Source: Cyclospora cayetanensis (lineage: Eukaryota; Apicomplexa; Conoidasida; Eucoccidiorida; Eimeriidae). From it: a stretch of DNA of 64,000 nucleotides. The stretch is from assembly GCF_002999335.1 (NCBI RefSeq), contig NW_020312036.1, forward strand, positions 310,001 to 374,000, read 5' to 3'. The translations under genes were made by a program, and so were the position numbers. How positions within the stretch are numbered: position 1 is the stretch's first letter; every line of letters begins with the position of its first letter. Positions 23,865-36,342 of the stretch are shown here, one piece after another. The notes beneath the pieces are model-generated. The model had not been told where the DNA came from and made no database searches. It saw nothing but the letters and a program-made list of their open reading frames with translations.

Positions 23865-25335
23865 TTTGAGGGCCCCCTGATAGAGGTGGTGGCTGGTGCT
23901 TCCCAGAGCAGAGGGGTGGCAGGTGGAAATAGAGGGGTAACCGTCGTGGCTGCCCCGGCAGTCATTGCGCGGGTAGTTCGAGGCGGGGGCTTGCAGGGGG
24001 GACTAGCCGATCCGGAGGAGATCTCGGCGAATCTTTGCCACAGTCGAAACGGCCTCCACTCAGCCTTAGGAAAAGATGCTCTCAGATACCAAAGTGAGGT
24101 AGGGCAGCGCAAAAGCCGGAAGCCATGGCTCGATACCCTGGCTGGTATCACAGAAATCTTGAACCCCCGATCTTCCTAGTCCTCGTCGGTAATACCTCGT
24201 AGTCCCCTTTTCATCATGCAAGAAATCAATTTAAAACAGAGATGAGAGGCAGTTTTTCTACTATTAGTTGCAGTTTTCAAGGGGTTCAGGAGCTGGAAAC
24301 TTTGAACGAGTTTTGGGACCCACCGGGGGCCCCACATATGGGGCCCCCCCTTGGTGCTGGGCCTCTGGTCGGGTAGGGGCCCCCCGGTAGATGACTCTTT
24401 TCGCTGGTCCAACGCTGCATCTCCTGTATTCAAGTGAAGAAGTTTTGAGGGCATGCTCAGTTTTTGGGAGAGAGAACCAACATCGAATGGGAATTTCTGC
24501 CCTCCGGCCTAGCAGTTGCAGTGCCTTTAGGTCACACCTCTGTCTTTTACTTCGCGGCGGGAAGCTCTCAAGCTCACTACACACAGAACAGGCGTCGCTG
24601 AGGACCCTCAGTCTAATACATGCCGCCTGCGCTAGAGTAAGAAGGACACGGACCCTTTATTCCCGCTCCAGTTCCGCGCTGCAAAGTGTCCATCTAATGT
24701 TTCCCTATCAAAGGGCCTGTATGGTGGCTGCGGACGGTTGGAAACAACCCGAACACCTCAACGCCTGTTGCAGGTTTCCGCCTGCGGTGTGTTTATTGAA
24801 ACTTTAAGCGCGTAGCATGTGAAAGGCCGCCTTAGTCACTATCTGGTTGCACGAAAGGAGACAACCCTCAAGTTTATGCTACTCTCCTGTGGCCTTTAGG
24901 CCTTGCACATGTGCACGGCTCTGCCATGCCTTTTAGCTTTCTGTGTGTTGGTGCACGGACTGTCAGCACACGTAAGTTCCGTGACGCAACTTCTAGCAAG
25001 CGTCGTTTCCTGCCCATCCCCCTTTGCTATACACCAGGGGGAGGAAATGTGTGGCTTACTCCATCCTCTCTACTGGCCTCAACGCTAAAAGAGCCCCGTT
25101 GACTGCTTTGCGAAAGCGTCCCCCCTATACAGAATTAGTCTGTCATGGAGTAACGACAGGGAAACGAGTGTCCACCGGGGTGCATTGGGGCCGTATACGC
25201 ATCTACCTACGCTGCTCAATCCTTCTGCTTCTCAAACGTAGCAACCAGTCTTACGAGCTCGGAGAAAAGCTTTGGGCAGAGCCAGAACCCAGCAATAGAA
25301 AATGAGGTCCAGGGGAGTTCAGTGAAGGGGGAAGC
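23865..25335. other. Intergenic between methyltransferase and CPSF1
   Basis: This stretch holds the 5' flank of the methyltransferase and the 3' flank of CPSF1. Frames are under 140 codons and show no family resemblance. It contains the GGGGCCCC inverted repeat listed separately. Confidence 0.45.
24325..24348. repeat. GGGGGCCCC inverted repeat (hairpin)
   Basis: Arms GGGGGCCCCA (24325-24334) and TGGGGCCCCC (24339-24348) flank a 4-base CATA loop. Each arm is itself nearly palindromic. A further GGGGCCCCCC block follows 28 bases downstream, at 24377-24386. No poly-T run follows, so a bacterial-type terminator is not implied. Confidence 0.85.
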
Positions 25336-28300
25336 CTATGCAGGGGGCACCGCTGGTAGGTCCAAGCTCTTGAGTGGGCCCCCGGCAAGCGCATTGCGGA
25401 GTGCAGCCTGCGAAGAACAGACGTATTAGGACGATGCAGCCCCAAACTTTAATTCAACAAAGAGACTCTACCCTCAAATGACTGGTCGGAGAGGCGAGAA
25501 TGGAGCCAGGAAGGGCCCATGGGCAATACTCGTGCGTACACAGGGGCCGTACCCAGGAGAAAGGGGACCTCTGAGGGGTCCCCGTGCTCGAGCTCCCAAA
25601 GTGGCGCTGCAAAAGATGCAAGAGGCCCGATGGCGCTGCTGCCAGCAGCTGCTGTTGAACGGGGAGGGACAGAAGAGGTAACAACCGCAGCACCGGTGCA
25701 TAGACGGGAAGGCGAGAACGCATGGCGTCAAGGGCCTTGTACTCCATTTGTTGCAGCAACATGCCAGCATCTGTAGCCTCTATCGCGGCATCGGCAGCTA
25801 CTGCTGAAGCAGCTGCCGCCGCATCCTCGTCCTGGGCGCGGTACTGCTGTAAAAGCTGCTTCTGTAGCTGCCGCTGCTGCTCTGCAACCCACAAACGCAA
25901 GTGAATTGATGGGGGCCCCGCTGGCATCCTTGAAGCGGTGGGAAACAAGCCACATTCGGAGGGGAGGCAGGTTTCCAGCCAGCCCTGAGCAGAAAAAGCA
26001 AGAATAGGGGGAGGCGGAACGTCTCAAACCTACACCAGGACCGCCAACGGAAGGCGGCAAAGCCACGAAAGAGCGTAAAATGGAAGAAGGCAGCAGGCAT
26101 GAATGAGGGAGGGCTCGAGGGGCAGGGAAAGTGGGGCTTTCACGGGAGAGCTAGGCTGATGTACGGGGAGAAGCAATGGGAGGTGGGTGCAGTGGCAGAG
26201 GCAGCAAAGAATAGGCTGAATGAGACAGGGATAAAGAGACAGACACACCTGAAGCTCGCGAAGTAAGTCCGCAGTCGGCTCATCAACTAAACGGAATGAC
26301 AAAAGGCCTCCCTCAGCCGACCAGGCAGCCTGAAGCAGCGCACCAGCAAACAACATTTCCTCCGCTGTTGCATCGGCACATAACAACTCCACGAAGAACA
26401 GGAGAAGGAAGGGCAAATTCGGGTGCAGCAGATGCATGGAGGAGCAGAAAAAAACAGCTGGACCAGTGGCCCTTACAGACGCCACATCGCCAGTTTCCGT
26501 CAACAGCTGCTTAAACGCAACGACCGGAGCATCCACCTCCATAGACTCAGAGTCGCAACGCAAAACCTGATGCACAAAACGTCCATACTCCACGCCAGCC
26601 CACATTTTGTACCTTTCCGCGGAGCTAGACTCTTACCAGACGGCCCCGCCAACGCGGAGCCAGCCATATCAATAGCGGCAGCTACTGCTACACAGCCAGC
26701 AATACAGGAGCAGGGCTTCAAGCACTGCAGCAGCAGTTTTTTTACCTGAAGCTGCTGCAAGATTGGCGGCGAGCTCTGCTGTGTGCCATTGAGGGAAAAG
26801 AGGCGAACGTTACCCCAAGGGTCGGCAGCCAAAATCCCTGTAGATATAGCAGCAGCAGCCGAACACCCACGCTCTCAGCCCCAAGCCATATGCGCCTATG
26901 CGTAAATATATGCACCAAAATAGACGCGAGAGCAAGAACAGAGCCAGTGGTAAGCAGGGATAGCCATGGTGTACCTAAGGTGCCGCCTTCGGTGACGGCG
27001 TCGCACGCAGCCACGGGCAGCATCCAGTGAGGCACGGTGCGGCTAACAAGTTCCAAGCGGCGCGAGTCTGAGGCCGAGTCAAATCGCCAACTGCACAGCA
27101 AATTGGCAGCCACAGCATAACCCAGCGACACTTCATTCCTCGCAAAGCCGCCTGGCATTCACCCCTACGCATCGAACCACGTCAAACGCAGCGCCGAGAG
27201 AGCAGATCCATCTCGCAACAGCGGTCCAAAAAAGTCAGGGAAGCCTCTCAGTCAGAGAGGTGTTGATACAGGAGCGACGATGGCAATGCCGCTCGGCGTA
27301 GAGGGGATTAGCAGAAAGGGAGATAGGGACGAAGGCCGTGCGCAATGCAGGAGGCAGCAGGAAGGCCGACAGCAAAAAACCCAGGCTTGGCTTTTCACAG
27401 CCGATGCAGCAGCAGTACGATGCAGGAGGAGAGTAGTGAGTCGCATACGCGAGGAGAGAAACGCCTCTGTAGAGATCCCCCGTGATGACGAAGTGCTTTA
27501 GAGTAGAAACGGCCGTAACTGCCATACCGACGTCCGCAAATGCCCCGCGGGCCAGGAGATCGCCATCCATTTCCTGCACGCAGAAAAACAGCAGGCTCCG
27601 TCAATTTGTAGAATTCTTCTGCCCGTGCTCTGAAAGGCCTCGCCTGACACTTGCCCCCGCGGATCCACCTGGCGGTACATATGCAGCCATGCGTATCCGT
27701 GCTCCCTGTCCCCCGTTGCGCGCATGTATGCTGCTTTCCGCCCTCTCTGAGAGCTTCAAATCCCTCCATCCCTGCGACGCTCCCTTCAGCTCAGCCGTCG
27801 TACATGAATAAAGAGACGCCTCCCAACCGAGTGCAGTAGGTAGTGCCTTTCAGCGGCCGAAGGAGCAAAGTCCCCCACGCACGAAACGGGGCCGCCGAAC
27901 ACGAAGCTGCAGAAAAGGCCAAATCCCTCGCCCTAAAGCAGAGACAGCAGAGGCAGCAGGGACCCAGGAGCTAGTGAGGGAGGAAAGGAGGTTGCAGCCG
28001 CCCACGCAGGCACCTACCCTGCGAAAAAGCGGTAAGAGGCTGAGGCACGGGGCAGACAAAGCGTGAAAGAGCAGAGAAAGAGACGCCGAGGCAGGCAGGC
28101 AGGCAGGCAGGGCTCCTGACCCCCGCACAGAGGGACCAGGAAGGAAGAAATAGTCAATAACCGCCGGCTAGGACGCATCTGTAACGGAGGCTTGGCGTCG
28201 GTGAGGAGCAGAGAAAAAATACCGGCCTTTCCATCCTTGCGCTCACCTCCGGCATCTCGTTCGCTGCGGTGGCAGCAGCAGTTGCGGCACGTCCGTACGC

Positions 28301-31300
28301 CAGCAGCTGTGGCAAGCGCAGCAGCAGCAGACGGCCCATCGTCTCCACGCCTTCGCTGAGAGGCTGTCCAACTCCCACAGCAAGAAATTCCAAGGCATCC
28401 AGCAGCACAAACTGTAATGACATCACTTCTTCGCAAGGATTCAGCAGAAAAGACCTTCGGGAAGACACAAACAAAAAAGCAGAGAGAACGCACTTGAGTG
28501 AAACAAATTAAGCCCCCCCACACCCCTGTGTTGTGCAGCTCCCAAGACAAGAGGTATGAAGGCTCCACAGTTACATCACTGCCTTCTTGCAGGTGCGCCA
28601 CGCAAGCAGGGGCCAACCGGTAGTTTCTGCGGCTCCCCAAGGGTCTCTCAACAACTTGGGAGACAGCACGACCTCTCTGGCACACATACCCCAAAGGGCA
28701 CTGGAGGTTATCCTGATGGAAGAGCACGATTTCATACTGCCTGCCCGCCTCGCCCTCCACTTCCACCCGGCCGTCAGCACATGCAGAGAGGTATGGGTTC
28801 GGATGGACGCCCCCTTCTCCCTCTGCCCCTCCTGCAGCCGAAAAGCCGGGAAGCGGCGCTCCCTCCTCATACGCATTGTCTCCACCCGCTGCACCTGCTG
28901 CTGCTGCTGCTCCCGCACGCCCCTGCAACGCCAGCTGTGCTTTCTGCAAGGCGTTGCGGCTTTCCAGCACTTGCCGTATTTGCTCACTCTCCTCAGTAGG
29001 GTGGTGCAGTGCAACTCCCACGAGACGCCCCCCTGCCGCTGCTGCAGGTGCCGCCGCATCTGGCATATACTGCGGCGGCAATATGTACGAAGTGCCTGTT
29101 GAGACAGCCACGTGCGTCGTGGAGGCCCCTAGGGAGAATGACCAGAAGGGAAGAGGCCCATCCAGCCGGAAGGGCCCCGTGGTCTTGGGGAGCTCGTCAG
29201 CCGCTGCCGCAGCTGCCGCTGCTGATCGTCTCAAATTGGAAAAGTAGGACGTCTTGTCGAAGGGTGCAGCAATTTCCGACAGGCACACTGAGGGGCCTAC
29301 CCCGTATAAAAATGCGAAGGATCCAGGGGGGCCTCGCGGCCACGTAAACGCGGCAGCGCCGAAGGTGTCTCTTCTCTCACTCGGATGAACAAATAACCGG
29401 TTCCGGCTACTACAGAGCCACAGCACTGGCAGCTGCGTTGGCTGCTGCTGGGTAGAACTCTGAGAATCAGGCAGAGAGAGGGGAGGCACCAACAGAGCTA
29501 CACCGCCACCCCACTGCTGAACTTGTTGCGACGCTGTCGTGTATCCTGAGGCCACAGCAAAGTATACCGAGGGTTCAACGACAGCAGCGTGATCGCCTTC
29601 TGCCGCTCCAGCTCTCTGGATCGATGCTATGCAGTCCGTGCAGCTATGAGGCTCCAGTCGAAATGACCAGGGAAACAGAGGACTGGCCTGAGGGCTCTGG
29701 CACCTCCTTTTCCTGGGAAAGAGGGGACCAGGCGTCTTTTGGCCGTCATCCAGACACAAGGCACCGCCAGTGCACGCAGCCTCAAATGCGCGATAGATGA
29801 GGGGTGGCCTTCCCGTAAGGAACACCACGAGAGTGGGTCCGGTGTCTCCCTCGGGTTCGAGCAGCACCAGCTCAGCATTTAGCACTTCTTCCTGCAGCTC
29901 TTCTGGCGCTGCCATTACCCCTGCCGCTTCAGCCTCCTCGGAGACTGTGCCATCTAGGACAGCTGCAGTGGCTGCAGCAGGGCCGTCATGTGCTGGACGT
30001 ATGAGGGGCAGTGGGGTTGCACCTAGACACGTCACCGACCGCCGTGCATCTCGTATGCCCTCCTCAGCAAGAGCGGCAGCTGCAGCTGCTGCTGCTTTCA
30101 CTGGGTGAGGCGGGCCTGCGTTGGACGCCTCCGTGATTTCGCCAGAGCGCAGCAGGTCGTCACAGGATCTGGCACTCTGTGCAGGGTCTCCGAGGACGTC
30201 TTCGCAACTTGCCGCCGCTGTAGCTGCCGATACACCGGAAACGAGCAACACCTCCGACTGCATCATTTGTTGCTGCACCTGGTGGTGCAGCATTCGCTGG
30301 GCGCAGGACCCACAGTTGCGAAGGAGAGGAGATACAAGGCGCAGATCTACGGTGCTGAAGAGGCACTCCATGCGCTGCAGAGAGACCACGTGGAGAGCCT
30401 GTATTTTCATTGGCCCCTCCAGAGTCACCAGACAGCACAAAGCCTCGGACGGCTGGAGGCTCCCAGTGCCAGTCTCGTCCTCACCCCCCGTGGGTGCCCT
30501 AGGGTGTACATAAAGCTGTGCACTCTTCACGCGGCCCCGCATGCAGCAGGGCATTGCACTCGGAGACACCTCATGCAGTAGCTGCTGCTGTTGCACCTGT
30601 CCGTGCTGCTCGGACGGCACACCCTTGCGGGGGCCTGCCGCTGCAGCCACTGCTGCGTCATCAATTTGCCAAAGGCGAAGGCGAAAGTCATCCAGAACCA
30701 CGCACACCCAATTCCCAGCCGCGCTACCCCGCACAGCAGCTGCAAACGCACCGGGCAGGGCCCCTCCTCTTGCATTCCACGCAGCCTCTCCGGAGGAAGG
30801 GGCGGTCATAGCTTCTTCCCTGGCTTCGTGCGGCTCCTCACAAGAGCCCTTCCTGTCTTCTGTCTGCTGAGCGCGTCCACGCAGAAGCTTCTCTTCGGTA
30901 TCGACGTCCATGGCCGCAGATGCATCCGCTGGGAACTTGCTGTCTGCCAGACAGCCTCCTTCATCTGCTGCGTCTGCATTGGGGCCAGTAGCCTCTGGTT
31001 GCTGCTGCAGCGGTGGCGAGGGGGCTGCGGGCAACTCGTTCATGTCTATTGGAGGGCACAAAAGCGTCTTCCCGGAGGCCCCGAGCACCCGCAGCTCCTC
31101 GGCTGTCAGTTGCACCATCGCGAGGCCCCCCAGAAGAGAGGCTGCAAAGAGCGTTGGAACGTCCAGAGACAGAGCAGCCCCTACGGTGTCTAGGGTGCTG
31201 CTGGCCTCTGCTGAAGCTGCAGCTGCTCTTGCGGTTAAATCCATCAAGTATCCGTCCCTAAGTGAGAACACGCGCGTCTCCCCAACACCCATGCGGGGGT

Positions 31301-34300
31301 CACTGCTCAACAGGAGAAGCCCATGCTCTTGGTGGTTCTGCTGCTGGAGTGCCCACAAAATCCTGGGGTTGCCCTCATCTGTAGGGGCCACAATCAGCGG
31401 GCGACAGGGTACCGCCCGCTGGAGGGCCCCCAGGGCCCCATGGGGCCACAGGCCCCCAGCTGTGAGGAATCTGCTGTTTCCAGCACTGCTACAGAAGGCT
31501 TCGAGTGCTTGCTGTTGCTGCTGCAGCTGCTGCGGCTGCTCCTCCTCCTGATGCCCCACAGAGACAGCTGTGGGGAGCTCCCAAGGCGGCAAGGGAAGGA
31601 ACGTCACACAGCGGGGCGCTGGAATTCCCTGGGGTGGGAGGCGGTCTGCCACGACAAAGCGAAAAGTAGGCAAGAGGGGGGGGCCCTCGGGGGCCCCTAC
31701 TATAAGGCCGAGGTGATCGATCACCGGGTACGCGACGTCCTGCTCGCTGCTGCTGCTGTTGAGTGCAGCAACTGCGGCAGCAATCGACGAAGGGATGTCC
31801 GCAGTGTTTTTCAGAGAAGCAGCGTCCTGAGAAGACGCGGCCGCACCCGCTGTATCTGCAGCAGCAGCAGATGCAGCCGCAGCTTGCTGCGTCCTTAACC
31901 AGTGCAGATACCCAAGAGGGGAAGACTGAGGGAGAGGCCCGTCCTCCTCCTGCAGCTCGGCGTGCCTGAGAATCGGGGCTCTCTGCTGTGCCACTTCGAC
32001 AGAACCATCAGGAAATATCTCTATCAGCTGCTTGCCATCAGTGGTATACATCTCCTGCTGCTGCTGCGGCTGCTGCTGCTGCTCTGCCTGCGGGCCCTTC
32101 CTTCGCTGCAGCTCAGGGACAAAGCTGCAGCAAGTTTCTAACGAAGCAAGACCTTGCGCTGCGCTCTCATCCGAAAAAATCGAAGAAGGGCCCCACTGCA
32201 AGTCGCGGGAGGCGCCAGGAGGGCCTCCCCAGGGCCTCCGCGGTGCCACAACCTGCTGAGGCTCAGCCACTACAAGGCATATTCCAGTACCTTCCCGTAT
32301 CCGCCCTCCAAGCGCAAGTAAGTATCGATTGTTGCTGTCCACTGAGACGGGCTGCACAGCCTGTAGCAACGCACAGACAAACAACCGCATCCATCAACGC
32401 ACATCGTTCTAGGGAGGCACTCCTTCATCCAGGACCTGTTGCTGCTGTTGCAGCTCGAGTTGGGTGTGCCCAGGATGAGTTGTCTGTCCAGTGTTTCTCG
32501 TGTTTCAGACAGCTTTACTTTGAGGGCTCCTTGTTAGCAACACACTCACAACACAGACCGACTGGCAGGCACCACGACATAGCATCCTTGGCAGGAGGCC
32601 GGCTTTTTTCGGGCACCAGCGGCGCGGCTCAAAGCAGCAGTAGCAGCAGACGCAGCAACGACAGCATAGGATTTTTTACCTTATTTGTTGGTGATCCTAG
32701 ATTCCACACAGCAAGGGAGTCCGACCGTGGCAGCAACAGTTGACCAGAGAGACACTCCGATGCCTGTGGCAAATGACAGTCTAGGGACCCCCCTCCAGCC
32801 GGGAAGAGCAGCTCTACGGACGTCCAGAGGAAGTCTGTGATCCCCTTACCCGCAGTTCTGATCTGAAGCAGAAACAGCACATGCACACACGCATATGCGC
32901 AGCACACTGCCTCTTTAATGAGATAGCCTGTGAGCACACTGGTACTTAGGATGTCGCTCGCCTCTTGGCAGACGTGCATCGCCAAGCTTTTGTCCGCGCA
33001 TCCTAACGGCCGCTACAAGCCCCGTGCCTTTCATCCTCTCTGCCACCCAACCGGCCCTATTGTTCTTCATATAAAGAACAACCCTTTGTCTCGCCAGCAG
33101 CGACACCCATGTGCCCCGCAGCAGTTGTATTGTGTAGCGCGGACTACAACAGCACTAGCATCTGCATCACCAGGTGTGCAAGGGCCGGTCTTCCATCTGC
33201 CGACAAAAGGAAAAGGCAGCTTCCCGAGAGGAAGGCCGCTGCAGCTCCCTCAAGCCTGAGTCTAAGGCTGCTGCAGTCGAAGACAACCGAAGGCAGATGC
33301 AAAAGGTCCTTCCGCACAAGACCCGCAGGATGCACAATGTGCGTGAGCCCTACAGTCCTGCCACTGAGGCTGTCTGGCTGCTGTTGTTGCTGCTGAGCGT
33401 CCCCCAGCCGCTGTGTTCCACCGCCGCAGCCCCCCCCGCTGAAGGAAAGGAACGAGACGGAGTCAGGTGACAAGCAGATTAGGCCGTCTGGATGAGAAGG
33501 GGCTGACAGAAGCGCAAATGTGTCTCCTAAGAGAGAAGGTATCTGCAGCGGCAGCAACAAAAAGACACAACACCGAGGAGGAGGAGGCGACTTCACTCAC
33601 GGCGCACGCCAGCGCCTGCAACGGCCGCCGCTGCAGGATCTGAGGAAGGCCGGCACCCCGCTAGTCTCGTACCTTGGCGATGATTTGAATGTCTCGCTCC
33701 TCTGGGTGTATCGCCAGCAGCAGAGCGAAGACCTCCCCGGCTCCAGGGGACCCTGCAAAGGGCATGAGGCCGAGCTCTCTGGGCCCTTCAGCCATCAGCA
33801 AGGCAGCGGAAGGCGACAGCAGTGAAGCGACAGGTACCATGTCGAGCAACAGGTAAGGCAGACCTGCTGCTCCTGCAGTCGCAGCCGCCGAAGTGGCAGC
33901 CGCGGCAGCAGTTGCAGCTGCAGTATCCGCGTCGACGAATGCAGCACCCGGGGCAGCAGCAGCAGCCACGGCAGCAGCAGTTGCAGGGGGCAAAGGCACG
34001 TCGGTAGCGAGAGAGAGGAAAAAGCAGGAAGCAACAGAGAGGCCAGTCCCCAACACGTTGTGGTAACCCCACAGGGAGGAGGACTCTTGGGGTTCGCCAT
34101 CCGCAACAACGTTCCCAGAGGTCCCCTCTCCCAAGCTTTCTAGGTTCCCTATGGCCTCTGCTGCTTGCTGATGCTGCTGTTGCTGCCGCTGCACTGCGGC
34201 TGCAAGGAAGGCTACTGGAGGCAAGGTACTGAGGTGACCCATCCCCAACATCCCAGGGGCCCCCGCAGTCGGCGGCGGCGTCCCCTTCTCCAACACAGGG

Positions 34301-35916
34301 GAGGCCCCCATAGCCTCTGGAGGCCATGGGGAGCACGAAGAGGGGCCCCCCGCCACAGAACTCTTTCCTTGCCCCGCTGCGGCGAAAGGAGGACACAGGA
34401 ACCCCCCCCCAGGAGACGTTTGCACGTGAGAAGGGGCCTTTTCCAGATATCTGTTGGCCCCTAAGGTGGAGGGATGGGGGCCCATAGGAGGCGAAAGGGG
34501 GGTCCCATCAATTGTGGCGTCTCCCTGTGCTGCCGCCACTGCTGGCGGTGGGGTGGGTGCGACTGCACTCGCTGAAGAGGGGCCCTCTGTTCTGAGGCTA
34601 AGATGCAAGCAAACGACATGTAACAGGTCCACACTGAAAAGCGCGAGGAACCCCTTGGCCTTAGGCTCTCCGAGAGCTCCGCAGGGGCCCTCAAAGGGGC
34701 CCCTCGCGTCGAAGGATTCCAAGTCAAAGACGTGCGCCCTTGTGATGGCACGCAGCGTGGTGACGGGCAACTGGCCTGCTGGGATGGACAGGGATCCCTG
34801 AGGCCCCCATGTTCCGTCGTCCACCTCTGTGAGGGGCCCCTCATCCGCTAGCTTGATATGCGGGGGCCCCACGAGGAGCGCATTGACTGCAGCAGCACGG
34901 GGCCCTAGCTCGGCGAATGAGTGCATGCTGAGGGTCCGCAGGCCCCCAATTTCTTCACTGTAGTGACAGATCACGGCCCGGTATCCCGCGAGCAACAGAA
35001 GCAGAAGGTCGCCCATTCCAGGGGCCCCGCTGCATGCGGCCTGCGCTGGAGAACAAGTAGCGTCAGCCAAAGCAGCGCAAGAAGCGTTTCCTGGGATGCC
35101 ATCATCTCCGCTAGCAGAGGCTCCATGGTCGTTGGAGCCGCTCAGAAGACCACCGGTGTTACCCCTCCCGCTGGAAGGAATGACTGCTGCTAATAGAGCG
35201 GGACCTCCCAGACGCATCTCACATAGGAACCGCAGGGGGGCCCCTGCCGGGAATTGGCTCTGGGAGCCTCTGGGGGCCCCTGCATTGCCAGTCACTGAAT
35301 AGACCCTTAGCACGCGGGAGAGCAGCAGAACCAGGCATGGTGGGCCCCCCCTGATGAGCTCTGCAAAGAGAACCTGATGCACTTGGCCACCCTCAACGGC
35401 CACGTCGACGAGGCCCTGGGCCCCCATTGCAACGAGGGGGCCCCAACAGGGCGCTTGCTCCAGAGGGCCCCCTCGTCTTGAGGGCTGCAGACGAGCCTGA
35501 GAGGCCCTACAGGAAGCGTTGGGGGAGGTAAAGAGATCGAATGGCGCTGCCTAGGGTATGGCGTAGAGGCCTCTAAGGATCGGCACGGCGCCAAGGAAGT
35601 CAGAGAGGCTCAGAGGGCCCCCACGGGAGGGTGGAGGAGAGAGGAAAGACCCAATGCAGGAGACGTAGGCCCCTCTTTAGTCAGTCCTCCAGAGTTAAAC
35701 CTCCAGAGAAGTTAATCTAAAGGTATAATATGGACAGGGCAGCCAAAGCTCGCTGGACAGGGTGCCTCCCTCATTTCGTAGCCTTGCGGGGGCCCCCCCG
35801 TGGGAGCCGACGCCTCCTGCGCAGGCTGCCGACGGCTGGGGTTCCGGCGGGTAGGCAGCAGGGCCTCTGAGCTCTTCTCCTTTCACACTGGCAGATCTAA
35901 GGATAGATTTTGACAT
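25336..35916 (-). CDS. CPSF1: Cleavage and polyadenylation specificity factor subunit 1 (CPSF160), large and repeat-rich
   Basis: Scaffold subunit of the nuclear pre-mRNA 3'-end processing complex, three beta-propellers. Phased 5' exons: 35916-35889 (tentative start), 35546-33673, 33639-33601, 33542-33171, 32862-32680 and 32360-28524 (1279 codons). Later exons are recognised by conserved segments near 28410-28250, 27580-27450, 27130-26990, 26830-26740, 26350-26240 and 25930-25600, with a terminal exon ending at the stop 25338-25336. Family landmarks: LRTLSMHSFAEL (N-propeller), DGLICLSPDSVSFLSF, FTWPRGPPGSFAFLYG (the PRGFLYF motif region), KHFVITGDLYRGVSLL and RRLELVSRTVPHW. Human CPSF160 is about 1440 aa. 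This protein is well over 2000 because of inserted Ala, Gln and Gly/Pro runs, several coded by GCA/CAG and GGGGCCCC-type sequence. The divergent neighbour is COG6. The 3' exon borders and the start need transcript data. Confidence 0.88.
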
Positions 35917-36342
35917 AAGCAGTGTCGGCGTCTCTGTTTGAAAGAAACTGCATGGCGTCTCGGGGTGGTAGGCGCTGCCACGTTTGTAGGGGTAGCAAAG
36001 GCCGCGCGCGTGGTGTGTGTGTGTCGCTGGTGAGTCTATCGGTGCTCGCTCTGACAAGTTGCGGCCCCTACACGCGACTGAAAGGGTTCTGTTTCTGTCA
36101 AAGCCTGAGCGCTAGTTGCTGGAGTGCAGCAACAGAGTACCTTTCCACGCGTCGCAACAGTCGCAAGGCCATAGGTCTCGTGAGGGAAAGGGGACGGGGA
36201 CGAAGGGAGGCGGGGGGGCGGGGGGAGAAGAGGCCCTTGCACGTTTTGATCTCGTTGTCTGGAGGCTCCCACTCCCACTTGAAGCGAGGCTCCTTCTCCC
36301 CCCTATTTCCTCTGCTCCGTCCGCGTGCAGTCCTCCACTATT
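35917..36342. promoter_or_regulatory. Probable shared promoter region, CPSF1 / COG6
   Basis: Only 426 bases separate the tentative CPSF1 start (-) from the first in-frame ATG of COG6 (+), so both promoters should be here. The sequence is GC-rich with a G-run around 36190-36230. No specific element was assigned. If COG6 has an upstream coding exon the gap would be shorter. Confidence 0.45.
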
